A DNA stretch of 37,831 bases from Stenomitos rutilans HA7619-LM2 (GCA_019358945.1 JAHHIE010000065.1:1-37831), one strand, 5' to 3'. Numbered from the stretch's first letter, positions 1 through 9,361 are shown. Translations and numbers: made by a program. Notes: generated by a model not told the origin, from the sequence alone.

Positions 1-142
1 AACCTGTATCAGGTGTCTAGGCAGCTATTTGTGCCAGTGATCCGTCAGTTTATTTTGAAAAACCTCTCCAGATCGGCTGTTGTCTGACTTCAGACATTGC
101 CACTTCTGTCAATGCGTAAGTTCTATGGATCAGTAACACGAG

Positions 143-985
143 GTGCAGAAACCCTTGAGCGTCAAGCAAGTACTTCACCTGCGATCGGATTCGGTGCCCG
201 GTCAGCCTTCTCATACGGCTGCGTATTTGGAGCAGGGAATAGGAACGCCGTTACTCATGCTGCACGGCTTTTTGGGCGATGCCACGTGTTGGCTACCGCT
301 AATGCAGCAACTAAAAGACCAAGTTCGTTGCATTGGGCTAGATCTGTTAGGCTTTGGGGACTCGGCTAAACCTCTAATTCGCTACGACGTGGCTCAAGAA
401 GTGGCGTTTGTGCATCAGGTACTTGCTGCGCTCAAGCTTGAGTCTTGCTATCTTTTGGGGCATTCGTTTGGCGGATGGGTGGGGGCAGCCTATGCATTGG
501 CGTATCCAGAAGCGGTCAAAGGATTGCTGCTGGCGGCTCCGGCTGGCATTCGAGACGATAGTTTTTGTGGACGCTATGACCACTTGCGTCCTTTGTTGTG
601 GCGCACGCCTGCGGTTGATTGGGCACTCAGTGCCGCTAAACCGATCGCGTCCCTGATAGGTCAACGTTCAGCCGTCGATCAAATTGCCTGGTTTCGACGC
701 GAATTGATGGCGCAGCCTGCGGCCTGCTCGTTTTTGCTCGATCGCCTGCGTCCCGAAGACGCGATCGACACCGTTGAGAAAGCCATCCATCGCCTGAACG
801 TACCGACGTTGGTGATCACGGGCGATCGTGATGAAACCATCCCCCTCTGGCATTCTGAAACCTACGCCGATGAAATTCCAACCGCCGAACTAGCGATCAT
901 CCCAGATGCCGATCATGCACTGCCGCAAAAACATGCCGCTGAACTGGCTGCTTTAATCCTGCCGTTTTTAAGCGCTAACATTTGA
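143..985 (+). CDS. Alpha/beta-fold hydrolase
   Basis: A 280-residue protein of the alpha/beta hydrolase superfamily. The nucleophile elbow GHSFGG places the catalytic serine at residue 108. An acid lies in TGDRDETIP (Asp228) and the histidine in PDADHALP (His258), so the whole triad is visible. An HGFLGDATCW segment near residues 41-50 fits the HG oxyanion-hole motif. No signal peptide is evident, so it is probably cytoplasmic. The substrate cannot be read from sequence; the family includes esterases, lipases, haloperoxidase-like enzymes and C-C hydrolases. The start used is GTG and no strong ribosome binding site precedes it, so the first residues are uncertain. It is followed by a convergent minus-strand gene, so it looks monocistronic. 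Confidence 0.85.
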   Translation: MQKPLSVKQVLHLRSDSVPGQPSHTAAYLEQGIGTPLLMLHGFLGDATCWLPLMQQLKDQVRCIGLDLLGFGDSAKPLIRYDVAQEVAFVHQVLAALKLESCYLLGHSFGGWVGAAYALAYPEAVKGLLLAAPAGIRDDSFCGRYDHLRPLLWRTPAVDWALSAAKPIASLIGQRSAVDQIAWFRRELMAQPAACSFLLDRLRPEDAIDTVEKAIHRLNVPTLVITGDRDETIPLWHSETYADEIPTAELAIIPDADHALPQKHAAELAALILPFLSANI

Positions 986-1054
986 GATAAAATCAACCCA
1001 ATCGTCAATGACTGCGCCGAACGTTGGGTCAATCACTGAGGAATCGCAAGCTCC

Positions 1055-1897
1055 TTACTTCTGTAACTCAGGTTGCGCTTGCTTTTGATTAGAGCTATTG
1101 AATTGTTTCATCTGTTCACTCAAATTTGTGATGCGTGTAGCATCAAAGCCGAGATGAATTTGACTAAGATCTTGCAAACGCTTATCCATATAGTGAATAA
1201 ATTTTGCTGGTTGTATTGTTTGGCCTGTCATATCTTGTCGCGTTGCCCAATAGCTCAACATCTCATTTCTTAAGGCAAAGTAGCTAAGATAAAGCGCTTG
1301 ATTATCCTTGATATTTTCCTCCTGTTTAAATACAAGGGCAATATTTCCATACAAAATGACGGTACTGGATGACACAATAAAAATATTAATCAACGCGTTA
1401 TTGACTCGATCCCATCCGTTTTTGCTGATGAAGAATAAGCAGATTGAAGCAACAACACTACCGCCACAAATCATCGAAAGTGAAATGTAATACTGCTTAT
1501 AGAAAAAACCCATTACACTAGCATGTTTCTGAATTCGATCTTGAATCTGCTGAAATTGATCGATGAGTCTCGCTTTTTCAGGTAAGTTGGTGCCTAAATT
1601 GGCGATCGACGTGTTGATTGCTTCTGCTTTTAGCTCAACGGTTGCCGCAAGCCACTCATTTTGCTTTGTGCCTGCGAACCAAAACATAAGCGCATAGCTT
1701 AAACAAATGCCTAGAATTAAGCTTGTTGAAATGACAACGTGTCCTAATAGCGTTGGTTGATAATTCTGGGGTGACACAAAGTATTTTTGCCATTGCGGAG
1801 TGCTTTTTTGCGAAGCTTTTTCATCAGCGACTTCTACTTCAAGGCTATTCTCCGTTTGCTTTTCATCCGGATCATTACTATCTGTAGCTAATGACAT
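1055..1897 (-). CDS. Three-span membrane protein of unknown function
   Basis: I do not recognise the family. The 280-residue product has an acidic hydrophilic N-terminus (1-45), then three hydrophobic stretches that look like membrane spans at about 50-75, 136-158 and 168-190. A helical, charged segment lies between spans one and two, and the C-terminal 90 residues are soluble and Gln-rich. The start is well supported: AGGAG lies eight bases upstream of the ATG. It is transcribed towards the end of the alpha/beta hydrolase gene and lies downstream of the aldolase gene, from which it is separated by a terminator, so it probably has its own promoter in the short gap near 1900-1970. Codon use is more A/T-rich than in the flanking genes. 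Confidence 0.7.
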   Translation of the reverse strand: MSLATDSNDPDEKQTENSLEVEVADEKASQKSTPQWQKYFVSPQNYQPTLLGHVVISTSLILGICLSYALMFWFAGTKQNEWLAATVELKAEAINTSIANLGTNLPEKARLIDQFQQIQDRIQKHASVMGFFYKQYYISLSMICGGSVVASICLFFISKNGWDRVNNALINIFIVSSSTVILYGNIALVFKQEENIKDNQALYLSYFALRNEMLSYWATRQDMTGQTIQPAKFIHYMDKRLQDLSQIHLGFDATRITNLSEQMKQFNSSNQKQAQPELQK

Positions 1898-1971
1898 AAT
1901 CGGTCTCCTAAAGTTTGCGAGCAGAACGTTTGTTGCTTGTAAGTTGGCAGTAGCAAACTAGCTTGTGCAAT

Positions 1972-2002
1972 AAAAAACCGGATAGCGGTTAAGCTACCCG
2001 GT
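1972..2002 (-). terminator. Rho-independent terminator of the aldolase gene
   Basis: On the minus strand a 10-bp stem (arms 1993-2002 and 1977-1986, one G-T pair, six-base loop) is followed at once by a run of six T. It lies about 30 bases beyond the aldolase stop codon. Confidence 0.85.
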
Positions 2003-2032
2003 CATTTTAACAAACCTGTGAAGGCAAAGTAA

Positions 2033-3112
2033 TTACACGCCTACTGCCTTTTTCGTCACCGCAGCAAGGTCGCCTTTTGCATACTTAGCAGCATACTCAT
2101 CTAAGCCGATTTGCTTGATCTTACTGGCGTTGCCTGCGGTACCAAACTGCTGGTAGCGATCGGCGCAGACCTTTTGCATGTACTTGATCGAAGGCTTGAG
2201 GAAGTGACGGGGATCAAACTCCTTGGGGTTCGATGCCAGTGCTTCACGGACAGCCGCCGTAATTGCCAAACGGTTGTCGGTGTCAATGTTTACCTTGCGC
2301 ACACCGCTCTTAATGCCCTTTTGAATCTCTTCAACGGGTACACCGTAGGTTTCAGGGATTGCACCACCGTACTGGTTGATGATGGCAATCAAATCTTCGG
2401 GAACTGAAGAAGAGCCGTGCATCACCAGGTGGGTGTTAGGCAGACGGCGGTGAATTTCTTCGATGCGGCTAATGGCTAGAATTTCGCCCGTGGGCTTGCG
2501 GGTGAACTTATAAGCACCGTGGCTGGTGCCGATCGCCACTGCCAACGCATCGACTTGAGTTTGCTCTACGAAATCAACCGCCTCATCGGGATCGGTCAGC
2601 AGTTGGTCGTGAGAGAGTGCTCCCTCAAAGCCATGACCATCTTCCGCTTCACCTTTGCCAGTTTCTAGAGAACCCAAACAACCTAATTCACCTTCAACGC
2701 TGACCCCGATCGCGTGGGCCACTTTGACCACTTCGCGGGTGGTGTTGACGTTATACTCAAAACTGGCAGGGGTTTTAGCATCAGCCTGAAGGGAGCCATC
2801 CATCATGACGCTGCTAAAGCCGTTCTTCATGGCGGAATAGCAGGTCGATGGCGCGTTCCCATGATCCTGGTGCATCACGATGGGAATATGGGGGTAGGTT
2901 TCGATCGCAGCCAGGATGAGATGACGCAGAAAGTTTTCGCCAGCGTAGTTGCGGGCACCACGGGACGCTTGCAAAATTACAGGGCTATCTGTTTCTTCAG
3001 CAGCATGCAGGATTGCCCGAATCTGCTCCAAATTGTTGACATTATAGGCAGGGATGCCGTAGCCATTCTCTGCTGCGTGATCGAGTAGCAGCCGCAGTGG
3101 TACGAGCGCCAT
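2033..3112 (-). CDS. fbaA: Fructose-bisphosphate aldolase, class II (Calvin-cycle type)
   Basis: A zinc-dependent class II aldolase of 359 residues that interconverts fructose 1,6-bisphosphate with the two triose phosphates, and in cyanobacteria also acts on sedoheptulose 1,7-bisphosphate in the Calvin cycle. The metal and catalytic segment VMHQDHG (about residues 79-85) is present, as are [17 protein letters not shown] and the VRKVNIDTD phosphate-binding segment. The long form matches the Calvin-cycle subclass. The frame stays open 28 codons further upstream, but the start chosen is the ATG at 3112: GGAGGA sits six bases before it and [13 protein letters not shown] is the usual N-terminus of the family. 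It is monocistronic, with its own terminator. Symbols fbaA, fda and cbbA are all used for it. Confidence 0.95.
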   Translation of the reverse strand: MALVPLRLLLDHAAENGYGIPAYNVNNLEQIRAILHAAEETDSPVILQASRGARNYAGENFLRHLILAAIETYPHIPIVMHQDHGNAPSTCYSAMKNGFSSVMMDGSLQADAKTPASFEYNVNTTREVVKVAHAIGVSVEGELGCLGSLETGKGEAEDGHGFEGALSHDQLLTDPDEAVDFVEQTQVDALAVAIGTSHGAYKFTRKPTGEILAISRIEEIHRRLPNTHLVMHGSSSVPEDLIAIINQYGGAIPETYGVPVEEIQKGIKSGVRKVNIDTDNRLAITAAVREALASNPKEFDPRHFLKPSIKYMQKVCADRYQQFGTAGNASKIKQIGLDEYAAKYAKGDLAAVTKKAVGV

Positions 3113-3118
3113 AGACAG

Positions 3119-3124
3119 TCCTCC
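3119..3124 (-). promoter_or_regulatory. Ribosome binding site deciding the aldolase start
   Basis: GGAGGA on the minus strand, six bases before the ATG at 3110-3112. It argues against the upstream in-frame ATG at 3196. Confidence 0.8.
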
Positions 3125-3357
3125 GAGGTATGGGTGATTAGCTTTATAGTTCAGCTTAATTCTTACGTTAATCTTAAGATACTTTTTGAGCCACATGGAT
3201 CAAGATCTTATGGTTTACCTCCTCAATAAGTAAAAATTACTATTTAATTTACTTATAGCTTTAGACTTTAGCTATGGCAAGAGAGGCATTCTCGTCGACT
3301 CTACCTTGCGTTTTATCGGTTACACATCACGCTACTAAGCTCTGAATCAACGGAACG

Positions 3358-5424
3358 ATGGATCAAATCAGCTCTACGCCTCTAATTGCATCACCCCCAA
3401 TCGCTGATCTCCAGCCCCATATTCTGTCACTGCATGGGGACGATCGCGTCGATCCTTACTTTTGGCTACGGCACCGAGACGACCCTGCAACGATCGCCTA
3501 TCTGGATGCGGAGAACGACTATACGGAAGCGATGATGGCGCATACTGAGGCGCTGCAAACTGCTCTGTATGACGAGATGCTGGCTCGCATTCAAGAAACC
3601 GACTTATCGGTGCCGTATCGCAAAGGCGATTATTATTACTATTCACGGACAGAGACTGGAAAGGCTTATCCCATCTACTGCCGTAAAGCGGGCAGTTTAG
3701 ACGTGCCAGAAGAGTTGTTACTTGATCAGAATGCTTTGGCAGAGGGCTATGACTTCTTCGATGTGGGGCTGTTGTCTGTAAGTCCCAATCATCAAATTTT
3801 GGCGTACTCGGTGGATACCAGTGGCTCCGAACGCTACACCCTGCTTTTCTTGAACCTAGTGACAGGGCAGCTCTATCCTGAAAAAATTCTTGAAACGGGG
3901 TATGGGTTTGCTTGGGGTAACGATAATCAAACCGTGTTTTATACGCTGGTTGACGAGGCCAATCGTCCGTTTAAGCTCTTGCGGCATCGGTTAGATAGCG
4001 CTGTGAGCGACGATGAGTTGGTCTATCACGAAACGGACGATTTCTACTACTTAGGCGTGGGCAAGACCCGCAGTGATGCCTACATTCTGCTTGAACTCCA
4101 GAGCAAAATCACCTCTGAAATTCACTATCTGGATGCTAATCAGCCAGAGGGAACGTTTCGGGTGATTCAGCCGCGATCGCCCGGAGTGGAGTATCAGGTT
4201 GAGCATCACAGCGATTCGTTCTACATTGTGACGAACGATGAGGCATTGAACTTTAAGCTCATACAAACCCCTGTGACAGCCCCCGCCAAAACGAATTGGC
4301 GCTTGGTAATTCCCCATCGTCCAGATGTCTTACTGGAGGGCGTGAGTGCCTTTGCCAAGCATCTGGTGATTTACGAGCGCGAGGCTGGCCTACCGACCGT
4401 TCGTGTGCGTCAGCTTGCGAGCGGGAAAGAACATTACATTCAGTTTCCAGATCCAACGTATGGGGTAGATGAGGGCAGCAATCCGGAGTTCAATACGGAC
4501 ACACTGCGCTTTAACTACAGCTCTCTGGTAACTCCACGATCGGTCTTTGACTACAACCTGGAAACGCAAGCACGGGAACTGAAAAAAGAAACCCCGGTGC
4601 TTGGTGGCTACGATCGCACCCAATATGCCAGCGAACGCCTGATGGCGACAGCCACGGATGGCACTCAAATCCCGATCTCGATCGTTTACAAAGAGGGACT
4701 GGCAAAAGATGGTAAAAATCCCCTGTTGCTGACAGGCTACGGTTCATATGGCTTCAGCTATCCCGCGACCTTTTCGTCTACACGTCTGTCGTTGCTGGAG
4801 CGTGGGGTGGTGGTGGCGATCGCCCATATTCGCGGTGGGTCAGAAATGGGTCGCCAGTGGTACGAAGACGGAAAGTTTTTAAAAAAGAAAAATACGTTTA
4901 TCGACTTCATTGCCTGTGGGGAGCATCTCATCGCGCAGGGCTGGACAGCAGCAGACCAGTTGGCAATTATGGGCGGTAGCGCGGGTGGATTACTCATGGG
5001 GGCTGTCATGAATGCCCGTCCTGATCTGTGCAAAGTCGTCGTCGCGCACGTACCGTTTGTTGATGTGGTGACAACCATTCTGGATGATCACCTTCCCTTG
5101 TCCGTTATGGAGCGTGAAGAATGGGGTGATCCAAACGACAAGACTTTCTACGATTACATGAAGTCTTACTCGCCCTACGACAATGTGGAAGCTAAAGCCT
5201 ATCCGAATCTGTTGATTACAGCAGGCTTGAACGATTCGCGCGTGGCCTATTGGGAACCTGCCAAATGGACGGCAAAGCTACGATCGCTCAAAACTGACGA
5301 CAACCGTTTGCTGCTCAAAACAAACATGGGAGCTGGACATGGCGGCGCATCTGGACGCTATGACAGCCTTAAAGAAACGGCGTTTGAATACGCGTTTCTG
5401 TTTGACCAGTGGGGCTTAGGATGA
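3358..5424 (+). CDS. ptrB: S9A prolyl oligopeptidase family (oligopeptidase B / protease II)
   Basis: A 688-residue serine oligopeptidase, normal length for oligopeptidase B, which cleaves short peptides after basic residues. The N-terminal two thirds is the beta-propeller gating domain; the C-terminal third is the alpha/beta hydrolase domain. The nucleophile lies in GGSAGG (Ser541), the acid in TAGLNDSRV (Asp626) and the histidine in GAGHGG (His661). The IRGGSEMGRQW segment typical of S9A enzymes is present. No signal peptide is visible, so it is likely cytoplasmic. The stop codon lies three bases from the stop of the convergent hfq gene, so transcripts of the two probably overlap. Oligopeptidase B rather than prolyl endopeptidase is inferred from overall similarity. 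Confidence 0.9.
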   Translation: MDQISSTPLIASPPIADLQPHILSLHGDDRVDPYFWLRHRDDPATIAYLDAENDYTEAMMAHTEALQTALYDEMLARIQETDLSVPYRKGDYYYYSRTETGKAYPIYCRKAGSLDVPEELLLDQNALAEGYDFFDVGLLSVSPNHQILAYSVDTSGSERYTLLFLNLVTGQLYPEKILETGYGFAWGNDNQTVFYTLVDEANRPFKLLRHRLDSAVSDDELVYHETDDFYYLGVGKTRSDAYILLELQSKITSEIHYLDANQPEGTFRVIQPRSPGVEYQVEHHSDSFYIVTNDEALNFKLIQTPVTAPAKTNWRLVIPHRPDVLLEGVSAFAKHLVIYEREAGLPTVRVRQLASGKEHYIQFPDPTYGVDEGSNPEFNTDTLRFNYSSLVTPRSVFDYNLETQARELKKETPVLGGYDRTQYASERLMATATDGTQIPISIVYKEGLAKDGKNPLLLTGYGSYGFSYPATFSSTRLSLLERGVVVAIAHIRGGSEMGRQWYEDGKFLKKKNTFIDFIACGEHLIAQGWTAADQLAIMGGSAGGLLMGAVMNARPDLCKVVVAHVPFVDVVTTILDDHLPLSVMEREEWGDPNDKTFYDYMKSYSPYDNVEAKAYPNLLITAGLNDSRVAYWEPAKWTAKLRSLKTDDNRLLLKTNMGAGHGGASGRYDSLKETAFEYAFLFDQWGLG

Positions 5425-5427
5425 TGC

Positions 5428-5643
5428 TTACAGTCTGGGCTTTAGGTAGACAATGGCCTGCCGCCAAACGATCGTATTTTGGTCGTATTGGTCAACCAAC
5501 GCCAGACAATCACTATCCTGCCAGCGAATTTTGCCAGCTAAAAGATCCCCTGTCACCAACTTAAGCTCGACTTCCGTCGTTTCCCGAATCAGATTTTGGA
5601 TTTGACGCACGCTCGGTGAGCCAGTTTCAAGTTCTGTTGCCAT
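5428..5643 (-). CDS. hfq: Cyanobacterial Hfq-like Sm protein
   Basis: A 71-residue Sm-fold protein. It has the short N-terminal helix (about residues 10-22), the Sm1 strands (VELKLVTGDLLAGKIRWQD) and an Sm2 segment ending in IVYLKP. The classical YKHA Sm2 motif of enterobacterial Hfq is absent; here the equivalent reads IVWRQAIVYL. This is the cyanobacterial pattern. In Synechocystis the homologue binds the pilus ATPase PilB1 and affects motility, with weak RNA binding. It is divergent to dapF, an arrangement conserved in several cyanobacteria. The 136-base divergent gap contains pyrimidine-rich repeats. Function is inferred from family knowledge. Confidence 0.88.
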   Translation of the reverse strand: MATELETGSPSVRQIQNLIRETTEVELKLVTGDLLAGKIRWQDSDCLALVDQYDQNTIVWRQAIVYLKPRL

Positions 5644-5664
5644 GACGTTTATTGCTCCCTACAG

Positions 5665-5745
5665 GTTAAAAGCTGAAAGCTAAAACAGTTTTATCCTTTA
5701 GCCTTCATCCTTTATCATTTTCTTTCCCCTCTATCATTCCTCACC
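5665..5745. repeat. Short tandem-type intergenic repeats between hfq and dapF
   Basis: Degenerate tandem units (AAAGCTGAAAGCTAAAA, then CCTTTAGCCTTCATCCTTTATCA). This resembles the degenerate tandem tracts found in several other gaps of this window. It probably contains no protein-binding information beyond the flanking promoters. Confidence 0.4.
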
Positions 5746-5779
5746 AGCGCCCCTTTCACACCACTCATCAAGAGAATCT

Positions 5780-6640
5780 ATGACACTCGCATTCACGAAG
5801 TATCACGGTCTAGGCAACGATTTCATTCTGATTGACAATCGTGCGGCTACAGAGCCACACCTGACCCCAGAAGACGCGATTCAGTGGTGCGATCGCCACT
5901 TCGGTATTGGTGCTGATGGCGTAATCTTTGCCCTACCCGGACAGAACGGCACCGACTACACCATGCGTATTTTCAACAATGACGGGTCAGAACCCGAAAT
6001 GTGTGGTAACGGTATTCGCTGTCTGGCTAAGTTTATTGCTGATCTGGAAGGCATTACAGAACCCCGCTCTTACAAAATCCACACGCTGGGCGGACTGATC
6101 ACACCCAAACTAGAGGCTGATGGACTGATTACCGTTGATATGGGCGAACCTCGCTTGCTGGCAGCCGAAATTCCCACAACGCTCACAGCCCCAACCGAAA
6201 AAGTAGTGAACCAACCGCTGGAGGTGGCTGGAACGACTTGGCAGGTTAGCTGCGTTAATATGGGTAACCCCCACTGCGTCACGTTTGTCGATGACGTAGC
6301 TGCGATTCCGCTGGAGGCGATCGGGCCGCAGTTTGAATGCCATCCTGTGTTCCCCAAAAAGATCAACACTGAATTTATTCAAGTGGTGCGATCGGACTAT
6401 CTCAAGATGCGCGTTTGGGAACGAGGGGCTGGTATCACGCTGGCCTGTGGAACAGGTGCCTGTGCTTCGTTAGTCGCAGGCGTGCTGAATGGGAAGTGCG
6501 TTGGCGAAGCCTCACCCCAGGTGAATCGTCGAGCGACTGTTGAACTCCCCGGTGGCCTGCTGCAAATCGAATGGTCTGAAGCTGACAACCGACTATATAT
6601 GACAGGCCCCGCAGAAAAAGCTTTCGCCGGAACGCGCTAA
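5780..6640 (+). CDS. dapF: Diaminopimelate epimerase
   Basis: A 286-residue enzyme that converts LL- to meso-diaminopimelate for lysine and peptidoglycan synthesis. Both catalytic cysteines are seen in their conserved contexts: Cys75 in EMCGNGIRC and Cys223 in ACGTGACA. The N-terminal motif [11 protein letters not shown] and the NMGNPHCV segment in the second half complete the two-domain pseudo-symmetric fold. The ATG start has an AAGAGA element about five bases upstream. It is monocistronic and divergent from hfq. Length and all key residues are normal. Confidence 0.96.
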   Translation: MTLAFTKYHGLGNDFILIDNRAATEPHLTPEDAIQWCDRHFGIGADGVIFALPGQNGTDYTMRIFNNDGSEPEMCGNGIRCLAKFIADLEGITEPRSYKIHTLGGLITPKLEADGLITVDMGEPRLLAAEIPTTLTAPTEKVVNQPLEVAGTTWQVSCVNMGNPHCVTFVDDVAAIPLEAIGPQFECHPVFPKKINTEFIQVVRSDYLKMRVWERGAGITLACGTGACASLVAGVLNGKCVGEASPQVNRRATVELPGGLLQIEWSEADNRLYMTGPAEKAFAGTR

Positions 6641-6753
6641 CGTGGCTGTTCAGCAGTCGCCAAAAATTTTGAAACAACAAAAATCTTGGAACAATATCAA
6701 CTAACTTTACCGTCCGCCGCAAAAGCGTTGTTGTACTGCGTCGATCGCAGTTG

Positions 6754-7329
6754 CTAAATTTTCTTCCATTTCGGTTTATGGCTGAACCGTGTCATTGATA
6801 GAAGAGCAGCAACAGAACCTATAGCGACTATACTCGTAACCCAAATCACACATGAACTTGGCTTGAAGTGTTCTGGATAAACTTTGTAGAATACGCCCAG
6901 TGCAATCACATTACAGGCACCAACCAAAACGGCACAGGCAAAGTCATGAAAACGACGTGCTTTATTTGCGCTTACTGTCCATCGAGTTTCAGTGTTATAG
7001 CTCGGCAACTCTAAGCTCATGTTGTTGAGCCGCTCTAGCTCTGCTAAATATTGCCGAAGATTTGTGAGCGCTTGTTCGTATTTGCAATTCAGAAGCACTA
7101 ATCATACCGAAGCAATTGAGAAACCATAAACGAGCCATCCAATGAATAGTGTATTTGGCTCTTCAACTCGTTTCGATGCGACAAGTGCAGCAATTAAACC
7201 TACAACAAGCGTAATGTAAAGAGATAGAGCGTGCTGCCTTTGACCGATCCGTGCGTTGACCTCATTGTATGCAGCAATATAACGATAATTTGCAGAGACA
7301 TGATCTGTGGTGGTTACAGGTTGCATCAT
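6754..7329 (-). pseudogene. Four-span membrane protein gene interrupted by one in-frame TGA
   Basis: Two pieces in the same reading frame are separated only by a TGA at 7102-7104. The first 75 codons contain a hydrophilic N-terminus and two hydrophobic spans, the second running into the stop. After TGA the frame continues with Leu and a GTG for 115 more codons: the end of span two, a helical charged stretch (CKYEQALTNLRQYLAELE), then two more spans near the C-terminus. Read through, the product is a balanced four-span protein of 191 residues, so this is one gene with a nonsense codon. A separate restart at GTG 7098 is possible but would begin inside a membrane helix. I do not recognise the family. 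Sequencing error is an alternative to a true mutation. Confidence 0.7.
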
Positions 7330-7485
7330 TTTCGATCGCTTTCGCTTGATTCTTCAGCATAAGGACGTTTAGATCCTAACCCAGTAAATCGTCACGGATT
7401 AGTATTGGACTGGGTACTAAATTTGAACAGATCAAGCTGGAATCGCTACCCTCACAGGCAGCTTAAGTAGCACAACAAATCATTG

Positions 7486-8349
7486 TCAGTCTAGCTGCTC
7501 ACGTCTAGAAACCGTTTCGACCACAATACGAAGGTCGTCGCGATCAGTGCAAAGGCGGTCTTGAGCATTGCCCCCGCTGACGGCGATCTCAACCCAACTA
7601 TGACTACCCACTAGGGCGAGTAACTCTCTAGGCTGACGATCGCCATAAATTGTTCTGCCCGGAATGGTTTCTCCATTAACCGATAACGACCAATCTGTTC
7701 CCACAACATACGCTCCGGGAATGTTGGTGATGATGTTGCCGAAGTGATCGATCGCTTGAACACAGCCGCTTATTCTGTAACCTTGATAAACTGTTGTACT
7801 CGTTTCTTCTAGCAAGCACTGAGGCACATTGAGACGGACGAGGGTTTCTGGCGCAATGCTTTCACCTACCTCGGTAAGTGGCACTCCGCTAGCCAAATGA
7901 GCGCCAACCGGGGCAAAAAGATCGCGCCCATGAAAGGTGGCGCTGGGTGTAGCTGATCGCCAATACTGAGGCTTTGTCAATGCCACGGCAGCGATCACAG
8001 GATGAGTCGTAAAAATCCCGCTCAAGAGTCCATTATCTGGGCCAACTAAAAAGCCGTTGGGCCGGGTCGGATCTTCGCCCACCGACAGGGCGATCGCTCG
8101 GCGAGTGCCTCCTACCCCTGGATCGACCACAGCCACATGAACCGTGCCTGCTGAAAAGTAAGGGTAGGCCGTCATCAAAGCAAAGCGCGCTAGAGCAATA
8201 TTTTGCGGAGGAATTTGGTGGGTTAAATCAATCACGGTCAACGCTGGATTGACCTGCGCGATCGCGCCTTTCATCACGCCAACGTAACAATCGCTTAACC
8301 CAAAATCACTTAAAAGCGTCAGGATACGAGGCTGTGCCGTCATTTGCAT
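7486..8349 (-). CDS. SAM hydroxide adenosyltransferase (DUF62 family)
   Basis: A 287-residue member of the SAM hydroxide adenosyltransferase family (former DUF62), related to fluorinase and chlorinase; most members hydrolyse S-adenosylmethionine to adenosine and methionine using hydroxide. Seen motifs: LTLLSDFGLSDCYVG near the N-terminus, VVDPGVGG, GPDNGLL, TFHGRDLFAPVGAHLA and DHFGNIITNI, which together form the SAM-binding trimer interface. No fluorinase-specific insertion is apparent, so hydrolase activity is the likelier role. Two ATG codons (8349 and 8343) could start it; neither has a strong ribosome binding site. Physiological role in cyanobacteria is unclear. Confidence 0.9.
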   Translation of the reverse strand: MQMTAQPRILTLLSDFGLSDCYVGVMKGAIAQVNPALTVIDLTHQIPPQNIALARFALMTAYPYFSAGTVHVAVVDPGVGGTRRAIALSVGEDPTRPNGFLVGPDNGLLSGIFTTHPVIAAVALTKPQYWRSATPSATFHGRDLFAPVGAHLASGVPLTEVGESIAPETLVRLNVPQCLLEETSTTVYQGYRISGCVQAIDHFGNIITNIPGAYVVGTDWSLSVNGETIPGRTIYGDRQPRELLALVGSHSWVEIAVSGGNAQDRLCTDRDDLRIVVETVSRREQLD

Positions 8350-8407
8350 TCACTACACTCGCGACCCTACACCCGTTTCTACATTGAGCGTTCTTACATT
8401 GAGTACC

Positions 8408-8731
8408 TTACATGGAGTAGCAATCAACAGGCATAGCAGACCAGTGTTGCTCCATAGATTCTAATTCAATGCTTGCTTCAATCGATTGATAAACGGCGTA
8501 CAGCGCCTCTTCTAAGGTTTGGTCAGGCGCTATAAAGTAACCATAGCGTACAGCACGGCTGCGATCGTGATCGGCTGGATGATACCAATGCAGCCACATA
8601 CCCTTATCCGTCCGCTCTCTAAAGACACGGCTCAAAAAAATCTGCCAGCCCATATAAACATGAAATGGCTCAGAACCATTCGCGGCAGGCGGGCGATCAG
8701 CTTGAACAGCTAAAGGGGAAGTTTGTATCAT
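8408..8731 (-). CDS. Conserved-looking hypothetical protein, 107 aa
   Basis: I do not recognise the family. The product is soluble and rich in aromatic residues, with a tryptophan/histidine-rich centre (about residues 45-52, MWLHWYHP) and an acidic helical C-terminal third. No membrane span or signal is seen. It lies 58 bases upstream of the SAM adenosyltransferase gene on the same strand and may be cotranscribed with it. Codon use and HIP1-type sites match the neighbours, which supports a real gene. The start ATG at 8731 lacks a clear ribosome binding site. Confidence 0.6.
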   Translation of the reverse strand: MIQTSPLAVQADRPPAANGSEPFHVYMGWQIFLSRVFRERTDKGMWLHWYHPADHDRSRAVRYGYFIAPDQTLEEALYAVYQSIEASIELESMEQHWSAMPVDCYSM

Positions 8732-9115
8732 GCTCGATTACCGTCATTGCATGTCAATACGTTGCGATCTAATCCTACGGGTATCGATTGATGCACCTGC
8801 TGAAGCGTGACTGACGCAAGCTTATCTTTAGGATGCAACCATCAGCGCCGTTTTACCTCTATCAGTAGTTCGATTTCACACCACTGAAAGTCTTTTCCGG
8901 ATGAACCGCGAGTCTTTTTTACGCGTTTAGCGTCTTTCATGCAGCGTGTTTCTAGTTAGGGTGTATGCAAGCCTCGAAAGGGTTAACCCGTCATTAGACA
9001 TCGAGCTAAATGCCGTCGCTTAAACCTCTGAAGTTTTGGTCAAATGTAACGAAACCATCATAAAGAACCGCAAGCGGGCATACGAAGCGCCATCAAGTGC
9101 CGACCGTTAAATTCC
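8732..9115. other. Divergent intergenic region without visible gene
   Basis: This lies between the minus-strand 107-aa gene and the plus-strand 56-aa gene, so it should hold the promoter of the former. I see no open frame with coding character, no tRNA and no recognised riboswitch. The stretch around 8895-8935 contains related AGTCTTTT-type words but no clean hairpin. Confidence 0.5.
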
Positions 9116-9154
9116 GTATCATAAACTACCGTTTAATGCCGAAAGTGCTAGCAT
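9116..9154 (+). promoter_or_regulatory. Putative NtcA-activated promoter
   Basis: GTATCATAAACTAC at 9116-9129 is a perfect GTA-N8-TAC NtcA palindrome. Nineteen bases later comes TAGCAT (9149-9154), fitting the TAN3T -10 element. Canonical spacing is about 20-24 bases, so this is just short of it. The arrangement predicts transcription starting near 9161 and a leader of about 30 bases. NtcA is the global nitrogen regulator of cyanobacteria, active when 2-oxoglutarate is high. Confidence 0.6.
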
Positions 9155-9190
9155 AGGCTTAGGACGACTATCACATCTGAATTAGAACAA

Positions 9191-9361
9191 ATGTCTATTA
9201 TGAACAAAAACCGTCAGGGAACTTTGACTCAAGCACAAGCTTCCCAAACTCACCGCGCCAACATGCAGAAAAACTTGCAGCGGCGGCTAGAAGCTGCACG
9301 AGCCAAAGGGGATGAGACACTCATTCGTCTTTTAGAAGCAGAAGCAAACTATATTGGCTAA
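9191..9361 (+). CDS. Small basic 56-aa protein, candidate nitrogen-regulated (PirA-like?)
   Basis: ATG to TAA encodes 56 residues with a Gln/Asn/Thr-rich N-terminus (1-22) and a strongly helical, Arg/Glu/Ala-rich C-terminal half containing NLQRRLEAARAKGDE and ending LLEAEANYIG. No membrane segment. Codon use fits the genome and the upstream NtcA-type promoter supports a real, nitrogen-regulated gene. Small cyanobacterial proteins of this size under NtcA include PirA, which binds PII and affects arginine synthesis, and the glutamine synthetase inactivating factors. The helix composition looks closest to what I recall of PirA-type proteins, but that is an impression, not a match I could check. 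A second ATG three codons in is an alternative start; no strong ribosome binding site precedes either. Confidence 0.7.
   Translation: MSIMNKNRQGTLTQAQASQTHRANMQKNLQRRLEAARAKGDETLIRLLEAEANYIG

Noticed and set aside
9001..9190. Search for a glutamine (glnA) riboswitch upstream of the 56-aa gene
   Set aside because: The conserved core words of that aptamer are not present between 9001 and 9190.
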